Of a stretch of 48,470 nucleotides of DNA, positions 8,732 through 17,774 are shown one piece after another (position 1 is the stretch's first letter; each line of letters opens with the position of its first letter). The position numbers and the translations under genes were made by a program. A model generated the notes under the pieces. It was not told where the DNA came from. It ran no database searches and saw nothing but the letters and a program-made list of their open reading frames with translations. This DNA is from Acidobacteriaceae bacterium (lineage in GTDB: Bacteria > Acidobacteriota > Terriglobia > Bryobacterales > Bryobacteraceae): the NCBI GenBank assembly GCA_019244055.1, contig JAFATG010000217.1:1-48470 (forward strand), in the 5' to 3' direction.

Positions 8732-10363
8732 ATGGAAAGCGGAATCCGTAGAACTATAGATTGGGTTGACGGCCGCACTGGATTCGAGACAGCTCTCCGC
8801 AACTTCCTATCGGAAGAGATCCCGGGTTCGGCCGGATGGGCACAAGTCTTCGGTAGTGTCGCACTGTTTCTTTTTCTCACCCAGGCGATAACTGGTGTTT
8901 TGCTTGCGTTCAATTACGCCCCAACGCCGGGCGAGGCGTATGAAAGCCTGCTCTTCATCGTTCGAAAAGTTGCCGCCGGGAAGATGATTCACGGGCTGCA
9001 CCACTGGGGCGCCAGCCTGATGATCATTGTTGTCTTTATTCACATGGCGCAGGTCTTCATTTACGGCGCCTACAAAAGGCCTCGCGAGGCGACTTGGATT
9101 GCCGGATCCATATTGCTGCTACTGACTCTCGCGTTCGGACTGACCGGATACCTGCTGCCCTGGGATAACCGAGCGTATTGGGGAACCATGGTGACAACCA
9201 GAATTATCTCCTCTGTTCCGGTCGTCGGCAGCTCCCTGTTACGGCTAATCGGAGCCGCAGAGGGCATTGGCGTACTCACCTTTGCGCGCTTTTACGCTCT
9301 TCACACCATGCTCCTGCCTGCGGCTAGCGTCACTCTCATCGCGATTCACGTCTACCTTGTCCGCCGCCATGGCATTACGCCACGTCCTTTCGAACCCAAA
9401 CTAACTCAGAGGTTCTATCCGCGGCAGGCGTTTCGAGACGTCGTCGCAATATTTGCCACCTTTGCGATTCTGTTTGCGGCAGCCGCGCTGCTCGAAGTTC
9501 CATTGGAACGGCTCGCGGATCCTACCGACACAAGCTATGTGCCTCGTCCGGAATGGTATTTTCTGTTTCTGTTTCAGCTCTTGAAGCTCTTTCAAGGCGC
9601 GATGGAGCCGATCGGAACCGTCGTGCTTCCCACGATCGCAGTCCTCGCCCTGTTTGCAATTCCGTTCGTGGATCGCACTCGCCTTGAGAGAAGCCGCGGC
9701 CGTGTTCTGGCCGCTGCACTCGTGGTGCTGGTATTCGCGATCTGGGGGACACTAACGGCAGCGGCCGTTCTGACCTCACCGCCCGGCTCTCCGCCTCTCC
9801 TCACTGCTGCACCTGCGGCGGCGTGGGCCCAATTGCCCGCCGAGCAGATCGCTGGCCTAGGGTATTTCCATTCCGCGCATTGCGATACCTGCCATAACTT
9901 GCTTGCAGGAGAACCGAAACCGGGACCGAATCTGATCACCTCTGAAGTGCACCATGCCAGACCCTGGTTGATTCAGCACTTCAATAATCCAAGTCTGGTT
10001 TTACCGAGTACGAAAGTGGCGCCGATGCACTTTTCATTGCCTCAACTGAATGCTCTTTCGCTGTTTATCGAAAACTTGACTCCTGATAGCGCGTCGAAAC
10101 TAGACGACATTCCAATGAACGTCATACAAGGCGCGCAAACGTATGTCGTCAGCGCGTGCGGAAGCTGTCACAAGGTCAATGGAGCCGGCGGAGGCATCGG
10201 GCCGCCTCTCAATGGCATTGCGGATCGGCGGTCAAAGCAGTGGGTGAAAGCGCATTTCCTCGCACCGCAAAAGCTTTCTCCCGAATCTATCATGCCTCCA
10301 TACCACTTTTCTTCCGCTGAGGAGAACGCAATTCTTGTGTATTTATTCGCCTTGCCCGAATAG
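8732..10363 (+). CDS. Cytochrome b fused to two C-terminal cytochrome c domains (quinol oxidase subunit)
   Basis: A 543-residue fusion. Residues 1-345 are a cytochrome b with heme-ligand pairs H90/H104 and H191/H206; the second pair has 14 residues between, as in cytochrome b6-type proteins. The Qo motif P273-E-W-Y276 is present. After a linker come two c-type heme sites, C384-D-T-C-H and C476-G-S-C-H, with possible axial methionines in VAPMHF and ESIMPPYHF. It replaces the separate cytochrome c1 or c of a standard complex: quinol electrons pass from Rieske and b hemes directly to covalently bound c hemes in the periplasm. It starts immediately after qcrA. No cytochrome oxidase is nearby, so the electron acceptor is unknown; the decaheme protein at 20825-21787 is a candidate by inference. 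Confidence 0.92.
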   Translation: MESGIRRTIDWVDGRTGFETALRNFLSEEIPGSAGWAQVFGSVALFLFLTQAITGVLLAFNYAPTPGEAYESLLFIVRKVAAGKMIHGLHHWGASLMIIVVFIHMAQVFIYGAYKRPREATWIAGSILLLLTLAFGLTGYLLPWDNRAYWGTMVTTRIISSVPVVGSSLLRLIGAAEGIGVLTFARFYALHTMLLPAASVTLIAIHVYLVRRHGITPRPFEPKLTQRFYPRQAFRDVVAIFATFAILFAAAALLEVPLERLADPTDTSYVPRPEWYFLFLFQLLKLFQGAMEPIGTVVLPTIAVLALFAIPFVDRTRLERSRGRVLAAALVVLVFAIWGTLTAAAVLTSPPGSPPLLTAAPAAAWAQLPAEQIAGLGYFHSAHCDTCHNLLAGEPKPGPNLITSEVHHARPWLIQHFNNPSLVLPSTKVAPMHFSLPQLNALSLFIENLTPDSASKLDDIPMNVIQGAQTYVVSACGSCHKVNGAGGGIGPPLNGIADRRSKQWVKAHFLAPQKLSPESIMPPYHFSSAEENAILVYLFALPE

Positions 10364-10410
10364 CAGATCACTCGGTTTTTCCTCGGGAACCGCGTAACAC
10401 TTTGCGATCT

Positions 10411-10427
10411 TGTAAAACGCTTGTAAA
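10411..10427 (+). promoter_or_regulatory. TGTAAA-N5-TGTAAA direct repeat (regulon motif, copy d)
   Basis: Perfect pair TGTAAA-ACGCT-TGTAAA, 71 bp before the ATG of the SLBB polysaccharide export gene, in the gap after the cytochrome b-c gene. Confidence 0.65.
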
Positions 10428-10497
10428 AACTGACCGTCGGCGTTGTGAGCGCTGGAAAACGGCTGAAACTGGCCACACAATAAGTGTCAGGCAGCAA

Positions 10498-13119
10498 ATG
10501 ACGCGAAGGAGTTCAGCGGCGCAGTGGATCCGTTTATCACTCATACCGATTGCGATTACGGTCACGGCCGGGCTCTCTGCGCAGATGCTCGATCAAACTT
10601 CATCGAATCAAACGCAGGCTGATCAAACTGGATTATTTGGCACGCAACGCCAGCAGAGCCAATATCCGCCTTGCACACCAGCCGACTATGGAGATCCTCC
10701 GGCAGAGTGCATTCCGGCAAATCAGAGATCGCCTCTTCCGACCTATGGACCGGATGACTTCACAAACATCAGCCCGTCATTAACAGAACCTTTCAACACA
10801 GGCGCTTCATCACCCACTTTTCCGTATCCGCCGCAGCGCCAGCCGCGCGAGACCTCGCGAGACCAAAGCGCAACGTACTACGCCAAGGAGCCGCCCTCAG
10901 AATTTCAGCGCTATGTCGCCACCTCGACGGGAGTGATGCTTCCGATCTTTGGTGAGTCGCTGTTTGAGCGAGTGCCTGCGACGTTTGCTCCCGATGACCA
11001 CATAGCGGTGAGCCCGGATTACGTGATCGCCCCAGGTGACGAGTTGCAGTTGACGATCTGGGGCCAACTAAATCTGTCGAAGCGTTTTGTCGTTGATCGG
11101 ACGGGAGCGGTAATTCTTCCGGACGCAGGCCCAGTATCGGTCGCAGGCTTAAATTATTCGCAAGCGTCCGCGGTATTCAAGGCAGCGCTGGGCCGTGTTT
11201 ACAAGAATTTCGATCTCAACGTGACAATGGGCCGGCTTCACTCCATTCAAGTGTTTGTAGTTGGTGACGCGCGCCGTCCTGGCTCGTACACTGTGAGCTC
11301 GTTGAGCACTCTCGTCAACGCGATATTTGCGTCGGGAGGTCCGTCGCCTCGTGGCTCGATGCGGGATATTCAGTTGAAGCGCAACGGGCAGACAGTCTGC
11401 CACTTTGATCTGTATGATCTGCTCCTGCGTGGAGATAAGTCGATGGATGCGCAGGTGGCCTCAGGGGATGTCATTCTCATTCCGCCTGCCGGCCGCCGGG
11501 TAGCGATCGCCGGCAGTGTCGAGCATCCCGCGATCTATGAACTGAAGGACGGTGCTACGCTGGGCGACATTCTGCGCCTGGCCGACGGGCTCTCTCCGCT
11601 CGCAGCTGCACAAGAAGCCACTCTGGAGCGCGTTGCTGGTGGAGCGGCGTTGGAAGTCCATCGAATCCAACTCAATCAGGACGGAATAGCAACCGAGCTC
11701 CACAACGGTGACATTATCCGGCTCTTTCCTGTTGTGCCGCGGTTTGAGAATGCGGTCACGTTGCGCGGGAATGTGGCCGATCCCGGCAGATTTCCGTGGC
11801 ATGCGGGAATGCGTCTAGCCGATCTGATCCCGAACAAAGAGTCTCTGCTGACCCGCGATTACTGGAAAGAGAGAAATCGTCTGGCCGTGGATGGATATTC
11901 CGGCGTCGGACCAGAATTGCCAGTCCGTGAGGATCAACGCAACGCCTCTCAATTGCAGAGCGTTGACGGGCAGCAGAATTCTACTTCCCGAACCGAGCTT
12001 GCCATGCTCAGGAGCCCCGATAACCAGGTACCTAGACCGACTTTTCGCGAGGAGCAACGCAATTTTCAAGCTGACAGTTCCCTTGGGGCGGCAACGAGTG
12101 GGGACAATGTGGCTCCTTTGCGAAATTTCCTGCCGCATAACCTTGTTCAACCCCTGGCTCCCGAAATTAACTGGCAGTATGCGGTTATCGAGCGCACAGA
12201 TAAGGACACACTGGCAACTCGGATCACTCCATTCAGGCTGGGCGACCTTGTGCTGTCTCACGATCCTTCTCAGAACTTATTGCTCGAGCCGGGAGACGTT
12301 GTGACGATATTCTCCAAAGCTGATTTTTCGGTTCCCCGAGCACAGCAGGCGAAGCAAGTTCGGGTGGAAGGCGAGATAGCGATGGCAGGTGTGTACACCT
12401 TGCTTCCGGGCGAAACGTTGCGCCAAGTGGTTACAAGAGCTGGCGGTCTCACGCGGAACGCCTACCTGTACGGTGCTCAGTTCACACGCGAATCCACCCG
12501 GCGTGAGCAGCAAAAAAGATACGACGATTTTCTTGCCCAGCTCGATCGCGAAATGACACAGAGCGCCGCGAACCTCTCCAATCGTGTCATTTCTCCCCAA
12601 CAGGCGATGACCGCACAGGGTTCCATCGCGAGCCAGCACGATCTGATCGATCGTTTGAAGAAGGTGCCCGTCGATGGCCGGATCGTTCTTGATCTGGAAC
12701 CGAATAGCCGCGGAGTGAACGCGCTCCCTGATTTGCCTCTCGAGAACGGCGACAGATTGTATGTGCCAAGCCGTCCTTCGACGGTCAACGTGATAGGAAC
12801 GGTTTTCGAACAAGCAACTTTCCTTTATCAGGAAGATCTTCGCGTAAACGACTACTTGAAAGAGGCTGGCGGCCCGACGCGCTCCGCGGACAAGAGTCAC
12901 ATGTTCGTTGTTCGTGCGGACGGTTCGGTCGTGAGTCGCAGTGCTGCTGGAACCACGCTCTTTGCCAAGAATTTCGACACTCTCCCCGTGTATCCGGGAG
13001 ACACATTGGTCGTTCCGACCTACATCAACAAAACGAGCTTTGCACGCAATCTGATGGACTGGTCCCAGATATTCAGCAATCTTGCATTGGGTGCCGCTGC
13101 CGTGAGCGTTCTGCACTAA
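10498..13119 (+). CDS. Polysaccharide export outer-membrane protein with multiple SLBB domains (Wza-like)
   Basis: An 873-residue protein from the ATG at 10498. A signal peptide (to about residue 29, ITVTAGLSAQ) is followed by a Q/N/P-rich segment of about 130 residues. A polysaccharide export domain starts near residue 170 (SPDYVIAPGDELQLTIWG), then come about five SLBB-like units near residues 250, 335, 417, 618 and 760 (for example VEGEIAMAGVYTLLPGETL and VNVIGTVFEQATFLY). This is the outer-membrane exit channel of a Wzx/Wzy-type exopolysaccharide system, much longer than E. coli Wza because of extra SLBB units. It heads a plus-strand run with the chain-length protein 11 bp downstream, then flippase and polymerase. 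The frame is open to 10402, but upstream codons overlap the regulatory repeat, so the internal ATG is preferred. Confidence 0.9.
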   Translation: MTRRSSAAQWIRLSLIPIAITVTAGLSAQMLDQTSSNQTQADQTGLFGTQRQQSQYPPCTPADYGDPPAECIPANQRSPLPTYGPDDFTNISPSLTEPFNTGASSPTFPYPPQRQPRETSRDQSATYYAKEPPSEFQRYVATSTGVMLPIFGESLFERVPATFAPDDHIAVSPDYVIAPGDELQLTIWGQLNLSKRFVVDRTGAVILPDAGPVSVAGLNYSQASAVFKAALGRVYKNFDLNVTMGRLHSIQVFVVGDARRPGSYTVSSLSTLVNAIFASGGPSPRGSMRDIQLKRNGQTVCHFDLYDLLLRGDKSMDAQVASGDVILIPPAGRRVAIAGSVEHPAIYELKDGATLGDILRLADGLSPLAAAQEATLERVAGGAALEVHRIQLNQDGIATELHNGDIIRLFPVVPRFENAVTLRGNVADPGRFPWHAGMRLADLIPNKESLLTRDYWKERNRLAVDGYSGVGPELPVREDQRNASQLQSVDGQQNSTSRTELAMLRSPDNQVPRPTFREEQRNFQADSSLGAATSGDNVAPLRNFLPHNLVQPLAPEINWQYAVIERTDKDTLATRITPFRLGDLVLSHDPSQNLLLEPGDVVTIFSKADFSVPRAQQAKQVRVEGEIAMAGVYTLLPGETLRQVVTRAGGLTRNAYLYGAQFTRESTRREQQKRYDDFLAQLDREMTQSAANLSNRVISPQQAMTAQGSIASQHDLIDRLKKVPVDGRIVLDLEPNSRGVNALPDLPLENGDRLYVPSRPSTVNVIGTVFEQATFLYQEDLRVNDYLKEAGGPTRSADKSHMFVVRADGSVVSRSAAGTTLFAKNFDTLPVYPGDTLVVPTYINKTSFARNLMDWSQIFSNLALGAAAVSVLH

Positions 13120-13130
13120 GAGGAGCTGCG

Positions 13131-14333
13131 GTGCAATCCTACCGGCAACTTGAATTTCCACCCGACGCGCCTGACATTCTAACGGCACCGAACGCTACAC
13201 ATTGGAAGCAGCCTGACATCTCGCTGCTGGATGTGATTCGAGCCCTCCGGCGCGACAAATCGACTATCGGCCTTTCGGTTATTATCTCTGCCGCGATAAT
13301 GGCCGGAATCGCTTTGTTGCTGCCGGTCAAGTACAAGGCTGAAGCGGTGATCTTTACCCCCCAACAATCGCAGTCCTCGTTATCTGCCATGGCGCAATTG
13401 ACCGGATTGGGTTCGGCCGCCGGTTTATCGAGTCTGGGTCTGCTGTCGGGCTTAGGGCTGCGGAGCTCGTCAGACCTTTATGTCGGAATTCTGGAGAGCC
13501 GCACGATCGCAGATAGCCTGATCAAGAAGTTCAATTTGAAGCAGGTTTACCATCGCGACACCTTCTATACGACCCGAAAGCAGTTACGCCGCAACACAAC
13601 GATTAAAGCCGGAAGAGACACGCTGATACATATACAGGTGGAGGATCGCGATCCTCGTCGGGCAGCACAAATCGCAAACGCTTATGTCGACGAGTTGGCA
13701 GAGCAGAATTCGAATGTCGCGCTGAGCGAAGCCTCACAGCGCCGGATCTTCTATGAAAGCCAGCTTGCGAAGGAAAAGGATGCACTCTCGGATTCGGAGG
13801 TCGCGCTGAGAGACACACAGCAATCCACCGGGCTAGTAGCACCGACCGGCCAGGCAGAGGGCCTCATTCGTGCGGTATCGCAGTTACATGCGGAGATTCT
13901 CACCCGCGAAGCGCAATTGGCGGCGATGAAGACTTACGCTACAGATGATAATCCGCGCCTTCAAACGGTAAAACGCGAAGTGAGCGCACTTCACGCTGAG
14001 CTGGACAAACTCGAGCGAGGTAATCACATTCCAGGAATTCCTGAGGTTGCCGCCGGCCAGCTCCCCGAGGCAGGGCTGCAGTATGTGCGGAAGTATCGCG
14101 ATTTTAAGTATCACGAAACTCTGTTCGAGATTCTGGCGAAACAATACGAGGCCGCTCGCCTCGACGAAGCCAAGGCAGCGCCGATGATTCAGGCGATCGA
14201 TCGCGCGGTTCCGCCAGAGAAAAAGAGTTGGCCTCCGCGCACGCTCCTGACGCTGATTGCCGCGGGACTCGCTGCTTGCATATCCAGCTTCTGGATACTG
14301 ATGCGCGAACGGACGCATACGGGAAGAGAGTGA
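13131..14333 (+). CDS. Polysaccharide chain-length determinant / co-polymerase (Wzz-type)
   Basis: A 400-residue protein with a GTG start supported by AAGAGGAG five bases upstream. Two membrane helices flank a periplasmic coiled region: the first near residues 45-66 (IGLSVIISAAIMAGIALLLP), the second near 370-390 after a proline-rich PPEKKSWPPRT motif. This is the Wzz/PCP architecture that sets polymer length and contacts the export channel in the inner membrane. No C-terminal tyrosine kinase (BY-kinase) domain is fused, and none is seen nearby. It lies 11 bp after the SLBB exporter and 61 bp before the flippase, so co-transcription is likely. Confidence 0.88.
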   Translation: MQSYRQLEFPPDAPDILTAPNATHWKQPDISLLDVIRALRRDKSTIGLSVIISAAIMAGIALLLPVKYKAEAVIFTPQQSQSSLSAMAQLTGLGSAAGLSSLGLLSGLGLRSSSDLYVGILESRTIADSLIKKFNLKQVYHRDTFYTTRKQLRRNTTIKAGRDTLIHIQVEDRDPRRAAQIANAYVDELAEQNSNVALSEASQRRIFYESQLAKEKDALSDSEVALRDTQQSTGLVAPTGQAEGLIRAVSQLHAEILTREAQLAAMKTYATDDNPRLQTVKREVSALHAELDKLERGNHIPGIPEVAAGQLPEAGLQYVRKYRDFKYHETLFEILAKQYEAARLDEAKAAPMIQAIDRAVPPEKKSWPPRTLLTLIAAGLAACISSFWILMRERTHTGRE

Positions 14334-14394
14334 CCTCGAGGCGCTTGCAGCACTCCGGTTCGCTAGTCAGAGAAAGCGTCGGAAGACTTTCACA

Positions 14395-15663
14395 ATGAAT
14401 CGCCGCCGGATCTTACGCGAGAATATCGCTTCATTGGCAGGGTTGCAGCTCGTGGGTTACATCGCGCCTTTGCTGACTGTGCCTTATCTGGTGCGCGTGC
14501 TGAAGCCGGCTGAATTTGGCCTGCTTTCGTTTGCGCAAGGAGTGGTCCTGTATTTCGATCTGATTACTGACTACGGCTTCAATCTGAGCGCGACCAGAGG
14601 GATAGCTGCCCAGCGCAATGAACCGGATTCCGTCTCAAGAATTTTCTGGTCAACGCTGTGTGCGAAGGCGATATTGATGCTTCTCTGCGGCGCTGCGTTG
14701 GCATTGCTCGTCGCGTTCATCCCCAGACTGCGCGAGAACTCTGCCGTTTACGCCGTAAGCTTCTTATATGTAATTGGAACGGTGTTCTTTCCGGTGTGGT
14801 TGTTTCAGGGTCTCGAGCGAATGAAGCTTGCGGCGTTCGCTCTCGGCACGGCGCGGATCCTAACGGTTCCTGCGCTGTTCCTGTTTGTCCGGAGCGAACG
14901 GGATTGCGTGGTCGCGGCGGCGATTCAAGCGAGCGTGCAGGCTGTTGCGAGCATTCTTGTCATCCCCGCGCTGGTGGGAATGAGATTACGTTGGTACCGG
15001 CCTTCATTGGCGGATCTCGCCTCGGCCTTTAAGAGGGGCTGGCCGCTGTTTATTTCCGGATCGGCTCTTTATCTCTGCACTTCAAGTACGACGGTTGTGC
15101 TAGGGTTCTGCGCCGGAAAGAGCGCAGTCGGCTATTACAGTGCCGCTGACAAACTCATTAAAGCGGCCACTTCTCTACTCAGCCCTATCTCGCAAGCTTT
15201 ATATCCACATATCACGGCCTTAAAGGTGACCTCAACCACTTCGGCCCTAAGGATGATACGTAAGAGCTTTCTCTCAATTGGTTTGCTCTCCCTGTGTACC
15301 TCAATATTGACGCTGGTTCTGGCCCGCCCAATCTGCCATTTGTTTTTAGGACCCTCATTTGAGGGCTCAATTGCCGTTTTGCAATGCCTTTCCCCCTTGC
15401 CCGTTCTTTTCGGGCTGATGAGCGTGCTTGGAACACAAACAATGTTGGTTTTCGAAATGGACGACATGATGAGCCGGATCATGTTCGGGAGCGCCCTCGC
15501 TGGGATTCCGTTGACGATGGCGCTCTCCTCACTATTTGGGGCGGAAGGTGCCGCTGCTGCATCGGTGATGCTAGCGATTGTTATGCTCGGCGCCATGATG
15601 ATCGTGTTGAAGTCAAGCGGTTTGCCAGTATGGCAAGAAGCGCGAGAAGGAATATTGGCCTAG
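14395..15663 (+). CDS. Wzx-type polysaccharide flippase (MATE/MOP superfamily)
   Basis: A 422-residue polytopic membrane protein with about 12 hydrophobic segments. It begins NIASLAGLQLVGYIAPLLTVP and contains LVRVLKPAEFGLLSFAQG, typical of the polysaccharide biosynthesis/O-antigen flippase (PF01943) N-terminus. It would move lipid-linked repeat units across the inner membrane for the following polymerase. The ATG at 14395 has a GGAAG ribosome-like site 10 bases upstream. Its 3' end overlaps the likely start (15630) of the polymerase gene by about 34 bp. Confidence 0.9.
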   Translation: MNRRRILRENIASLAGLQLVGYIAPLLTVPYLVRVLKPAEFGLLSFAQGVVLYFDLITDYGFNLSATRGIAAQRNEPDSVSRIFWSTLCAKAILMLLCGAALALLVAFIPRLRENSAVYAVSFLYVIGTVFFPVWLFQGLERMKLAAFALGTARILTVPALFLFVRSERDCVVAAAIQASVQAVASILVIPALVGMRLRWYRPSLADLASAFKRGWPLFISGSALYLCTSSTTVVLGFCAGKSAVGYYSAADKLIKAATSLLSPISQALYPHITALKVTSTTSALRMIRKSFLSIGLLSLCTSILTLVLARPICHLFLGPSFEGSIAVLQCLSPLPVLFGLMSVLGTQTMLVFEMDDMMSRIMFGSALAGIPLTMALSSLFGAEGAAAASVMLAIVMLGAMMIVLKSSGLPVWQEAREGILA

Positions 15664-16993
15664 GACTAAGATCGCTTTGGATTTCGTTAACAGTCCTGTT
15701 GATACCGTCACGAGTCGATCCGGGCGGGATTGTAGATATGGCGCCGGACAGACCGGCCTCTCTACACGCCCTTGCTGGCCCATCATTTGGTTATGGCTTC
15801 TTTCAATAGCTCAATACAGTTACAGATACATTCTTCAGGTCAATGATCCGAACACGTCGCATGAGTATGGTGCGACACCCCGTTCTCTTAGCGCAATCAA
15901 GTATGTGATTGGCTTCGTGTTTGTCTCATACAGCATCTATTGCCTGGCAAGACGGCCCATTTTCATCGGCCCGAGATATCGAGTGCTGATATCCGCTATG
16001 TTCGGCGTATTAATGGTCTTGGCGCTTGTTGTGCTGGTTCGGTTAGCAGTTCTTCCTGGAGCATTAGATGAGACGATTGGTTGTGGACTCGAACTGGTCC
16101 CCTGGATGGCAATCGTCGTATTTGTTCCCTTTGTGTTTGGACGAAGCGACAGCCTCAGAAAAACATTACTTGTGTTCGAGCGAATCACGTTCTGGGTTGC
16201 ATTTCCTTTTTGGCTAATGACCATAGCTCTGGCCGCCTCTGGAGTAAGATATCCCGCTCTCAGTTACGCTGGGCTGCTTGTAAGATTTGGCGGCATTCTT
16301 GACGATCCGAACGGCTACGCTTGCATGTGCCTGCTGTTAACGGTATTGGCCATCAGCTTCAGAACGGCACATTGGAGGGTGCGGGTGTTGGTATACGTAC
16401 TTATGCTGATCGGCACATTATCTTTGGCCGGATACCTGACTGGCATTGTCATAGGCTTATGCTCGCTACCTTCTTTCTTTCGAGCCCGCATCAGTCGCAG
16501 CCGGTGGGTAGGTGCCCTGTGTGCGAGCCTTGTGATCGTGGCGATTTCGCTAACGGCGTTCTGGGTGTTCTGGGAAAAAAATGAAGATATTCTCGACGTG
16601 ACTAGTGCCCTCTACTCGGGCAAGATCAGCAGCACGTCTGCCCACTTCTCGGATCTGGTTCCAGATGAGGCCGCTCTGGACGTATCGTCGCCTGTGGCGG
16701 TCTTATGTGGAACGGGAGGCTTCTCAGAAAACTTCTACTGGCGAGTTCTTGCAAACTTTGGGTGGTGCGGACTATTCGCGGTGGTTGGTGCACTAGCATC
16801 GTGGAACTTCTGCGCTTTACGGCGCGTGCACCGGGGGAATCGTTCCCTGCGCGCCTGGAGTATCGGAGTCTTGATTGGATCGAACGGAATTGCCTATCTA
16901 CTTACGTTCCCACTAAATCTTATCTATTGGTCGTTGCTAGCATTGATGGTCCGGACAAGAGACGCTGAGAGTTCGCCAGAACTGATCCCGTAA
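15630..16993 (+). CDS. Wzy-like O-antigen/exopolysaccharide polymerase (probable frameshift near its N-terminus)
   Basis: From about 15790 onward the frame encodes a polytopic membrane protein of ten or more hydrophobic segments, with a periplasmic-type loop containing FGGILDDPNGYACMCL, typical of O-antigen ligase/Wzy proteins. Its open frame begins at a TTG (15677), but the first 35 residues are cysteine- and arginine-rich and do not look like a membrane protein. In another frame, an ATG at 15630 gives a good basic-plus-hydrophobic N-terminus (GLGLRSLWISLTVLLIPS) that stops at 15809. A single missing base near 15765-15790 would join the two. It polymerises lipid-linked repeats flipped by the preceding Wzx. 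Function is inferred from topology and context, because Wzy sequences are poorly conserved. Confidence 0.75.
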
Positions 16994-17024
16994 GCTAAGC
17001 GCACCGTGTTTAGTACGTTTCCTC

Positions 17025-17765
17025 TCAACCTTTCCTGCCGAACCAGATGACACTATAGTGCGAGCCCGGCTCGGGCAGGAGCCATATGTCTCTGAGTCCA
17101 GCAGAGTCGAGCAAGTCATAAACAGCTCTGATTGGATATGGATTGATCTGCATGAGGGGCTCATCGATTGTTTTGCCTTGCAACAAGTTCAGAAGATATC
17201 TCGAGCCCGGCAGAGCATGTTTGCAAAAGTAGACCAGGCGTTTGAGCCGCGACGGATCGCGATCAACGGGGACATGCAACGCGCACACGCCTCCGGGCGC
17301 CAGTCGCTTTAAGAGGTGCTTCGCGATAGGTAATCCGCGGTTTACAGGAATGTGCTGAAAGACTATGTAGGATTGCACGAGTTGAACGCCCGACGGCACC
17401 TTGGAAACCAGGTCATCGGATGAGACGAACTCGGTGTTTGACACTCCAAAAGAGGCGCAGTTTTTGCGAGCCTCGTCGAGCATCGCCGGGGAGATATCGA
17501 CAGCAATCACGTTCTCGAAGCGTTTGGCTAGAGGAATTGATAGCCGTCCGACACCGCACCCGAAGTCCACAGCCGTCCGGCGAGGCAGCCCGGGGTACAA
17601 CAGCTCGATGTATTTCATAAGAGAGCCGATGTATGATTCCCCGGTATCAAAGAACTCACTCAGGTTTTCATCGAGCGAACTCCGCTTGTACTTTTCTTGG
17701 AACAGAACACCGTGATAGGGGTCCAGCTTTCCCCATTGCTTCCAATGCGTATCTGTATTTTCCAT
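17025..17765 (-). CDS. SAM-dependent class I methyltransferase
   Basis: A 246-residue cytosolic protein with the SAM-binding motif I VDFGCGVGR (residues 66-74), an acidic motif II (VIAVDIS) and a later LAPGGVCALHVP strand, the standard class I Rossmann layout. It starts 9 bp after the end of the glycosyltransferase at 17775-18782, so it is the last gene of a minus-strand operon with the decaheme cytochrome and barrel genes. By context it likely methylates a sugar or a chain end during exopolysaccharide synthesis, but the substrate cannot be read from the sequence. It converges with the polymerase gene across a 31-bp gap in which I see no hairpin. Confidence 0.85.
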   Translation of the reverse strand: MENTDTHWKQWGKLDPYHGVLFQEKYKRSSLDENLSEFFDTGESYIGSLMKYIELLYPGLPRRTAVDFGCGVGRLSIPLAKRFENVIAVDISPAMLDEARKNCASFGVSNTEFVSSDDLVSKVPSGVQLVQSYIVFQHIPVNRGLPIAKHLLKRLAPGGVCALHVPVDRDPSRLKRLVYFCKHALPGSRYLLNLLQGKTIDEPLMQINPYPIRAVYDLLDSAGLRDIWLLPEPGSHYSVIWFGRKG

Positions 17766-17774
17766 AGCGGCAGA

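Noticed and set aside
12277-13188. 303-aa minus-strand ORF
   Set aside because: Antisense shadow of the SLBB export gene; no family motifs and rich in C, H and R.
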